A stretch of DNA of 9,662 bases, from positions 1 through 9,662 of the forward strand of contig CALKWS010000290.1 of assembly GCA_938004115.1 (NCBI GenBank), given 5' to 3'. The notes below the pieces were generated by a model that saw only the letters and a list, made by a program, of their open reading frames with translations, had not been told where the DNA came from and made no database searches. The DNA comes from an uncultured Ruaniaceae bacterium (lineage in GTDB: Bacteria > Actinomycetota > Actinomycetes > Actinomycetales > Beutenbergiaceae). Made by a program: the position numbers and the translations under genes. This document shows, in pieces, positions 5,896-9,662 of the stretch. Position 1 is the stretch's first letter, and every line of letters starts with the position of its first letter.

Positions 5896-5921
5896 GGAAG
5901 CCGCTCCCGGGTCCTCCCGGT

Positions 5922-6464
5922 TCACCGCCGACCGGCGAAGAACTCCCGCAGCAGTTCACCGCACTCCTCGGCGAGCACCTCCCCGGTGACGGTCATGCGG
6001 TGGGGCAGCCGGGAGTCGCGCACGATGTCGCGGGTGGACCCGCACGCCCCCGCCTTGGGGTCCCACGCCCCGAGTACCAGCCGGTCCACCCGCGCCAGCA
6101 CCGCCGCGCCGGCGCACATCGCGCACGGTTCCAGCGTCACCACGAGCGTGCACCCACTCAGGCGCCAGGTGCCCAGCCGCTGCCCGGCGGCACGCAATGC
6201 CAGGATCTCCGCGTGCGCCGTCGGGTCGTGGTGCACCTCCCGGGCGTTGTGCTCCATGGCGATCACCTCACCGCGGCTGTCCAGCACCACCGCACCGATC
6301 GGCACATCCCCGGCGGCCCCTGCCTTCCGCGCGGCTTGCAGCGCCAGGCGCATCGCCTCGGCGTCCCCTGGGCGGGGCACGGAGGGATCGGCCGCGGCGA
6401 CGCGCTCCGGCGCGGTGGCGGATGGCGGCGATATGTCCCGGTCTCGGCCCGTCGTCATGAGCAC
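5922..6464 (-). CDS. tadA: tRNA-specific adenosine deaminase
   Basis: TadA deaminates adenosine 34 to inosine in the anticodon of tRNA-Arg(ACG), allowing one tRNA to read CGU, CGC and CGA; it is a cytosolic zinc enzyme. Numbered from GTG 6464 (180 residues), the deaminase motifs are HAE (84-86: zinc ligand His84, proton-shuttle Glu86) in HDPTAHAEILAL, and PCAMC (113-117: zinc ligands Cys114 and Cys117). DVPIGAVV (53-60) and ARVDRLVLGAWDPKAGACGS (124-143) also fit the family. About 33 N-terminal residues, rich in Ala, Pro and Ser, precede the fold. GTG 6464 and the ATG two codons later (6458) are both possible starts; neither has a clear ribosome site, so the mRNA may have little or no leader. 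It is divergent from upp with 28 bp between start codons and convergent with sir2. Confidence 0.95.
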   Translation of the reverse strand: MLMTTGRDRDISPPSATAPERVAAADPSVPRPGDAEAMRLALQAARKAGAAGDVPIGAVVLDSRGEVIAMEHNAREVHHDPTAHAEILALRAAGQRLGTWRLSGCTLVVTLEPCAMCAGAAVLARVDRLVLGAWDPKAGACGSTRDIVRDSRLPHRMTVTGEVLAEECGELLREFFAGRR

Positions 6465-6480
6465 AGTGTGCCGGGTCGTC

Positions 6481-6486
6481 TACATT
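6481..6486 (+). promoter_or_regulatory. Probable -10 element of upp (leaderless transcript)
   Basis: TACATT, a good TANNNT match, ends 6 nt before the upp ATG at 6493, and no ribosome site precedes that ATG. Transcription should begin at or next to the A of the start codon. The matching -35 region (about 6458-6463) falls inside the first codons of tadA and is poor (TGAGCA). Confidence 0.5.
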
Positions 6487-6492
6487 GGCGTC

Positions 6493-7128
6493 ATGCGCCT
6501 GCACGTCGTCGACCATCCGCTCATCGCCCATAAACTCACGGCGCTACGCGACCGGACCACACCATCGCCGGTGTTCCGGATGCTCACCGGCGAGTTGGTC
6601 ACGCTGCTGGCCTATGAGGCCACCCGGGACGTGCGCACCGAACCGGTGGAGATCACCACACCGGTCACCAGCACCACGGGCACCAAGATGGCCGACCCGC
6701 AACCGATCGTGGTGCCGATCCTGCGGGCCGGTCTGGGCATGCTCGAGGGCATGTCCCGCCTGCTGCCCACCGCGGAGGTGGGGTTCCTGGGCCTGCAACG
6801 CGATGAGAGCACCCTGGAGGCGATCACCTACGCCAACCGCCTGCCCGACGACCTGACCGATCGGCAGTGCTTCGTGCTGGACCCGATGCTGGCCACCGGG
6901 GGCACCCTCGTGGCCTCGATCGAGTACCTGTTCGAACGGGGCGCACGGGACGTCACCGCCATCTGCCTGTTGGCGGCCCCCGAGGGCCTGCGGAAGGTCG
7001 AGAATGCGGTCGGCGACCGGGCCGATGTCACCATCGTGACGGCCGCGGTGGATGAGCGGCTGAACGACAAGGCCTACATCGTGCCCGGGTTGGGGGATGC
7101 GGGCGACCGGCTGTACGGCGTGGTCTGA
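6493..7128 (+). CDS. upp: Uracil phosphoribosyltransferase
   Basis: This is a pyrimidine-salvage enzyme: uracil plus PRPP gives UMP and pyrophosphate, in the cytosol. It has 211 residues, the normal family length. Visible signatures are HPLIAHKLTALRD (8-20), VPILRAGLGMLEGM (74-87), the PRPP-binding loop DPMLATGGT (130-138) and the uracil-binding C-terminus YIVPGLGDAGDRLYG (195-209). ATG 6493 is chosen because family similarity begins exactly there (MRLHVVDHPL); the frame is open as far back as 5986, but that part overlaps tadA on the other strand. TACATT 6 nt before the ATG and the absence of a ribosome site suggest a leaderless mRNA. The divergent tadA-upp pairing is one I recognise as common in actinobacteria. 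It converges on metZ with a 40-bp gap. Confidence 0.97.
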   Translation: MRLHVVDHPLIAHKLTALRDRTTPSPVFRMLTGELVTLLAYEATRDVRTEPVEITTPVTSTTGTKMADPQPIVVPILRAGLGMLEGMSRLLPTAEVGFLGLQRDESTLEAITYANRLPDDLTDRQCFVLDPMLATGGTLVASIEYLFERGARDVTAICLLAAPEGLRKVENAVGDRADVTIVTAAVDERLNDKAYIVPGLGDAGDRLYGVV

Positions 7129-7129
7129 G

Positions 7130-7151
7130 GCCGGCACACATCCGCCGGCGG
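7130..7151. terminator. GC-rich inverted repeat at the upp / metZ junction
   Basis: GCCGGC (7130-7135) and GCCGGC (7144-7149) can form a 6-bp stem with an 8-nt loop. The second copy lies inside the palindrome CCGCCGGCGG (7142-7151). No T run follows on either strand, so the terminator role is only a suggestion from its place between two converging stop codons. Confidence 0.3.
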
Positions 7152-7168
7152 TCCGCGCCACCCCGGGT

Positions 7169-8422
7169 CTAGACCGCGCTCAGCGCCTGGTCCAGGTCGG
7201 CCCGCAGATCCGGCAGGTCCTCCAGCCCCACCGACAGTCGCACCGTGGCCGGGGTGACCCCGATCGCGGCCTGCCCCTCGGCACCTAGTTTCCGGTGCGT
7301 CGTCGTGGCCGGATGGGTGGCCATGGACTTCACGTCCCCCAGGTTGTTGGCGATGTCCACGATCTGCAGCGCGTCCAGGAAGGCGAAGGTTCGCTTCTTG
7401 GCCAACTCGCCCTCGCCGTCGTGCCGCGCCGGGCCGGGCGCACCGGCGCCGGTGTGCACGTCGAAGGAGACCACCGTGCCTCCCCCGCTCATCTGCTGCC
7501 GCGCCAGGGCGTGCTGGGGGTGGGAGGTGAGGAACGGGTAGCGCACCGAGGCCACCCGCGGGTGGTCCTGCAGCCAGGTGGCCAGTTCGAGGGCCGCGGC
7601 GCTCTGGGCCCGCACGCGCAGCGCGAGGGTTTCCAGGCCCTTGACCAGCACCCAGGCGTTGAACGGGCTGAGTGTGGGCCCGGTGTTGCGGATGAAGTCC
7701 TGGATCGGTCCGCACACCAGGTCCCGCGGCCCGAGCACCGCACCGCCCATCACCCGGCCCTGCCCGTCGATGTGTTTGGTGGCCGAGTACACCACCACGT
7801 CCGCCCCGAGCTCCAGGGGGCGCTGCAGCACCGGGGTGGCGAACACGTTGTCCACCACCACCAGCGCCCCGGCGCGGTGGGCCAGGTCGGAGACGGCGGC
7901 GATGTCCACGATGTCCATCATCGGGTTGGAGGGGGTCTCGAACAGCACCACATCGGCCGGTGTGGCCAGGGCACGCTGCCAGTCCTCCACGCGGTGGGCA
8001 TCGACGTAGTCGGTGCGGATCCCCCACTTGCCCAGGATGTCCTCCAGCACCACGAAGGTGGAGCCGAACAACGCCCGGCCGGCAACCACCCGCCCGCCCC
8101 GGCCCACCAGGGCGGCGAGGGTGGCGAACAGGGCGGACATACCCGTGGCGGTGGCGTAGCACGCCTCGGCGCCCTCGAGCAGGCGCAGTCGTTCCTCGAA
8201 GGCCGCCACGGTGGGGTTGGCGTACCGGGAGTAGGTGAAGATGTCGAGTTCCCCGGCGAAGGCGGCCTCGGCGTCGGCGGCGCGGTCATAGGCATAGCCC
8301 TGGGTGAGGAAGAGGGCTTCGGCCACCTCCCCGTACTCGGTGCGCTGCTGCCCACCACGTACGCCGAGGGTGGCCGGGCCCGCTCCGGCGGGCAGGGAAC
8401 ATCGGGGTTGCGGATCGCTCAT
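7169..8422 (-). CDS. metZ: O-succinylhomoserine sulfhydrylase (Cys/Met-metabolism PLP enzyme)
   Basis: This PLP-dependent enzyme makes homocysteine from O-succinylhomoserine (or the O-acetyl ester) and sulfide, the direct sulfhydrylation route to methionine; it is cytosolic. The product is 417 residues from ATG 8422. The PLP lysine is Lys216 in YSATKHIDGQGRVMGG (212-227); the HIDGQGR form is typical of MetZ rather than MetB. Asp191 in VVDNVFATP should hold the pyridine nitrogen, and YSRYANPT (64-71) carries the Tyr/Arg pair that binds the cofactor phosphate of the partner subunit. The start is set by GGAGG (8432-8428) 5 nt before the ATG; an in-frame GTG-type extension to 8461 lies inside the riboswitch and is rejected. 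The SAM-I riboswitch immediately upstream independently supports a methionine role. No other met gene is in the window. MetB or O-acetylhomoserine sulfhydrylase activity cannot be excluded. Confidence 0.93.
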   Translation of the reverse strand: MSDPQPRCSLPAGAGPATLGVRGGQQRTEYGEVAEALFLTQGYAYDRAADAEAAFAGELDIFTYSRYANPTVAAFEERLRLLEGAEACYATATGMSALFATLAALVGRGGRVVAGRALFGSTFVVLEDILGKWGIRTDYVDAHRVEDWQRALATPADVVLFETPSNPMMDIVDIAAVSDLAHRAGALVVVDNVFATPVLQRPLELGADVVVYSATKHIDGQGRVMGGAVLGPRDLVCGPIQDFIRNTGPTLSPFNAWVLVKGLETLALRVRAQSAAALELATWLQDHPRVASVRYPFLTSHPQHALARQQMSGGGTVVSFDVHTGAGAPGPARHDGEGELAKKRTFAFLDALQIVDIANNLGDVKSMATHPATTTHRKLGAEGQAAIGVTPATVRLSVGLEDLPDLRADLDQALSAV

Positions 8423-8430
8423 GGTTGCCT

Positions 8431-8515
8431 CCATCGCTCCTGGCGGTAGCACCTTCCGCATCGCGGTGGTTGCTGCAGCGTCGTCGAGCCAGATCTCTCG
8501 GCTGCTCTTGATGGG
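8431..8515 (-). promoter_or_regulatory. SAM-I (S-box) riboswitch controlling metZ
   Basis: The minus strand from 8515 down to 8431 follows the S-box consensus: P1 5' arm CCATC (8514-8510); AAGAG; P2 CAGC (8504-8501) pairing with GCTG (8479-8476); an internal kink-turn region CGAGAG with CTCGACGAC; TGGC in the P2 loop (8491-8488), able to pair with GCTA (8450-8447) as the pseudoknot; CAGCAACC; P3 CCGC-GAT-GCGG (8466-8456); the conserved AAGGTGCTA (8455-8447); a minimal P4 (CC-GCCA-GG, 8446-8439); and P1 3' arm GATGG (8435-8431). The order and spacing match Rfam family SAM (RF00162) as I know it. P3 and P4 are unusually short. There is no terminator after P1; the P1 3' arm overlaps the metZ ribosome site GGAGG (8432-8428), so SAM binding should block translation. 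Confidence 0.92.
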
Positions 8516-8524
8516 TCACCGGCA

Positions 8525-8553
8525 ACGGTACGGCGCGGGCGGCCGGCGGCCAA
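8525..8553 (-). promoter_or_regulatory. Predicted metZ promoter
   Basis: On the minus strand, TTGGCC (8553-8548) and TACCGT (8530-8525) are separated by exactly 17 bp, fitting a housekeeping sigma promoter (TTGACA / TANNNT). The start of transcription would fall at about 8518-8520, the GGT that directly precedes the riboswitch, so the aptamer would be the 5' end of the mRNA. Confidence 0.6.
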
Positions 8554-8681
8554 CAGCCTCCCACGGGTGTCCCACCAGGTAAGACGCTGCCCGGCGCGAG
8601 CCGAGGACCCCGTCGCGGCGAGCGCCGCCGGGATCACGCGATCCTGGGCGGGATAGCGGCCCACCCGCCGCACGTCGGTGG

Positions 8682-8687
8682 CACGAT
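8682..8687 (+). promoter_or_regulatory. Possible -10 element of the alpha/beta hydrolase gene
   Basis: CACGAT ends 6 nt before GTG 8694. It is a weaker match to TANNNT than the elements before sir2 and upp, but has the same spacing, and again no ribosome site is present. The rest of the metZ-hydrolase spacer, about 8554-8681, shows nothing I can assign. Confidence 0.3.
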
Positions 8688-8693
8688 ACGCAC

Positions 8694-9662
8694 GTGAGTA
8701 CGTCATCGCCGGCGGCCCCGGGTACGGTCCCCGCACACTCCCCCTGGTCCACCGATGTGCTGGGCGCGCCATGGCAGGCGAGCACCATCCCGTTGCGTCC
8801 CGATGGCGCCGGGTGCCCGGTGGCGACCCTGGTGCGACGCCGGCAGGCGCGGGGCCCGGGGCACGCCGGTGCCGCTCCGGCGGTGCTGTACCTGCACGGG
8901 TTCGCCGACTACTTCTTCCAGGCCGGCCACGGGCGCCGGTGGGTCGAGGAAGGCTACGACTTCTACGCCCTGGACATGCGCGACCACGGCCGGTCCATCC
9001 GGCCCGGACGGCGCCCCGGGTGGGCGGCCGGCATCGCGGCGCACGTGGAGGAGATCAGCGCCGCGTTACGCATCATCCGGGCCGACGGCGGTGGCACAGC
9101 GGGCAACGACCGGCCGGTGGTGCTGCTGGGACATTCCACCGGCGGCCTGATCGCCTGCCTGTACGCCGACCGGCGACCGGGCGCAGTCGACGCGCTGGTG
9201 CTCAACAGTCCGTGGTTCGACCTGCACCGCCCAGCCCTGATGCGCGCCCTGGCCCGGCCGCTGATCCGCATGGTCGGGAAGGTCGCACCGCTGCTGCCGG
9301 TGAGCACGATGGACGACGGCTACGGGCGCAGCCTGCACGCCTCCACCGGCGGGGAGTTCGACTACCGGCTGGACTGGAAGCCGCTGGACGCCTTCCCGGT
9401 ACGGGCGGGCTGGCTCGCCTCGGTGCTCGAGGCCCAGCGACGTGTTCGGCACGGACTCGACATCCTCGCCCCGGTGCTGGTCTGCACCAGCGGGGCCTCC
9501 GGCCATCCCACCCGCCCCACCACCGCCCAACTGGCAGGCACCGACGTGGTGCTGGGCGTGGCGGACATGCACCGCGTCGCACCGGCGCTCGGTACGAACG
9601 TCGAAGTGCTCCAGGTGCCCGGCGGGCGCCATGACCTGGCGCTGTCCGCCGAGCCGGCACGG
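8694..9662 (+). CDS. Alpha/beta hydrolase (Hydrolase_4 / serine aminopeptidase S33-like), 3' end outside window
   Basis: The frame from GTG 8694 stays open for 323 codons to the last base of the window, so the C-terminus is missing, probably by a short stretch only. The fold is clear: VLYLHGFADYFFQ (64-76, oxyanion-hole HGF), YALDMRDHGRS (91-101), the nucleophile elbow GHSTGG (146-151, Ser148) and, near the edge, VPGGRHDLALS (308-318, catalytic His313). The acid is probably Asp284 or Asp291 in DVVLGVADMH; I cannot decide between them. It resembles monoacylglycerol-lipase-like esterases common in actinobacteria; the substrate is unknown and no signal peptide is seen, so it is likely cytosolic. 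The first 20 residues are Ser/Pro/Ala-rich and the true start could be slightly downstream. There is no ribosome site; the transcript may be leaderless. It is divergent from metZ, with 271 bp between the starts, mostly occupied by metZ control elements. Confidence 0.9.
   Translation, partial: MSTSSPAAPGTVPAHSPWSTDVLGAPWQASTIPLRPDGAGCPVATLVRRRQARGPGHAGAAPAVLYLHGFADYFFQAGHGRRWVEEGYDFYALDMRDHGRSIRPGRRPGWAAGIAAHVEEISAALRIIRADGGGTAGNDRPVVLLGHSTGGLIACLYADRRPGAVDALVLNSPWFDLHRPALMRALARPLIRMVGKVAPLLPVSTMDDGYGRSLHASTGGEFDYRLDWKPLDAFPVRAGWLASVLEAQRRVRHGLDILAPVLVCTSGASGHPTRPTTAQLAGTDVVLGVADMHRVAPALGTNVEVLQVPGGRHDLALSAEPAR

Noticed and set aside
7295..8449. Plus-strand open frame of 384 codons opposite metZ
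   Set aside because: The product is low-complexity (Gly, His, Gln, Val) with no domain. MetZ on the other strand has full catalytic motifs, a ribosome site and a riboswitch.
8678..9634. Plus-strand open frame of 318 codons overlapping the alpha/beta hydrolase in another frame
   Set aside because: It is Arg/Pro/Gly-rich with no motif, while the frame starting at 8694 carries the oxyanion hole, GHSTGG elbow and catalytic His.
1..9662. Horizontally acquired island, prophage or novel multi-gene system
   Set aside because: Gene content is housekeeping or common actinobacterial families, composition looks uniform, and no integrase, transposase, attachment site or unknown gene cluster is visible.

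Overview
The window reads as ordinary chromosomal DNA of a very high-GC Gram-positive actinobacterium, most likely in or near the Micrococcales. The basis is the strong G/C bias at third codon positions, frequent GTG starts, apparently leaderless genes with a -10-like TANNNT hexamer 6-7 nt before the start codon, and the protein families present. This placement is inference. I see no transposase, integrase, phage gene, tRNA, rRNA or CRISPR array.

Layout from left to right: the 3' part of thiD (+, 1-657); a YczE-like membrane protein (-, 714-1424); a small VOC/glyoxalase-fold protein (+, 1623-2078); a convergent junction with two tandem-repeat arrays and a clear terminator (2071-2253); an Hsp20 small heat-shock protein (-, 2269-2718); a regulatory-looking divergent spacer (2719-2954); a YihY/BrkB membrane protein with an N-terminal extension (+, 2955-4289); a small 'multidrug efflux'-type membrane protein (+, 4425-4901); a Sir2 deacylase (+, 4972-5802); a 16-bp tandem array at the next convergent junction (5812-5895); tadA (-, 5922-6464), head to head with upp (+, 6493-7128) with only 28 bp between the starts; metZ (-, 7169-8422) with its own promoter and a SAM-I riboswitch (about 8431-8515); and the first 323 codons of an alpha/beta hydrolase (+, 8694-9662) that runs off the right edge.

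Most genes look like independent transcription units; no long operon is visible. The best regulatory story is metZ. Its predicted promoter starts transcription essentially at the first base of an S-box aptamer, and the 3' arm of the aptamer's P1 helix overlaps the Shine-Dalgarno sequence, so SAM should shut off methionine synthesis at translation initiation. Other features worth a second look are two repeat arrays that both lie at 3'-3' gene junctions and share an 11-bp core, a 16-bp perfect palindrome after yihY, and several start codons that move well inside the longest open frame when ribosome-binding sites are considered. I found no new multi-gene defence or biosynthetic system here.
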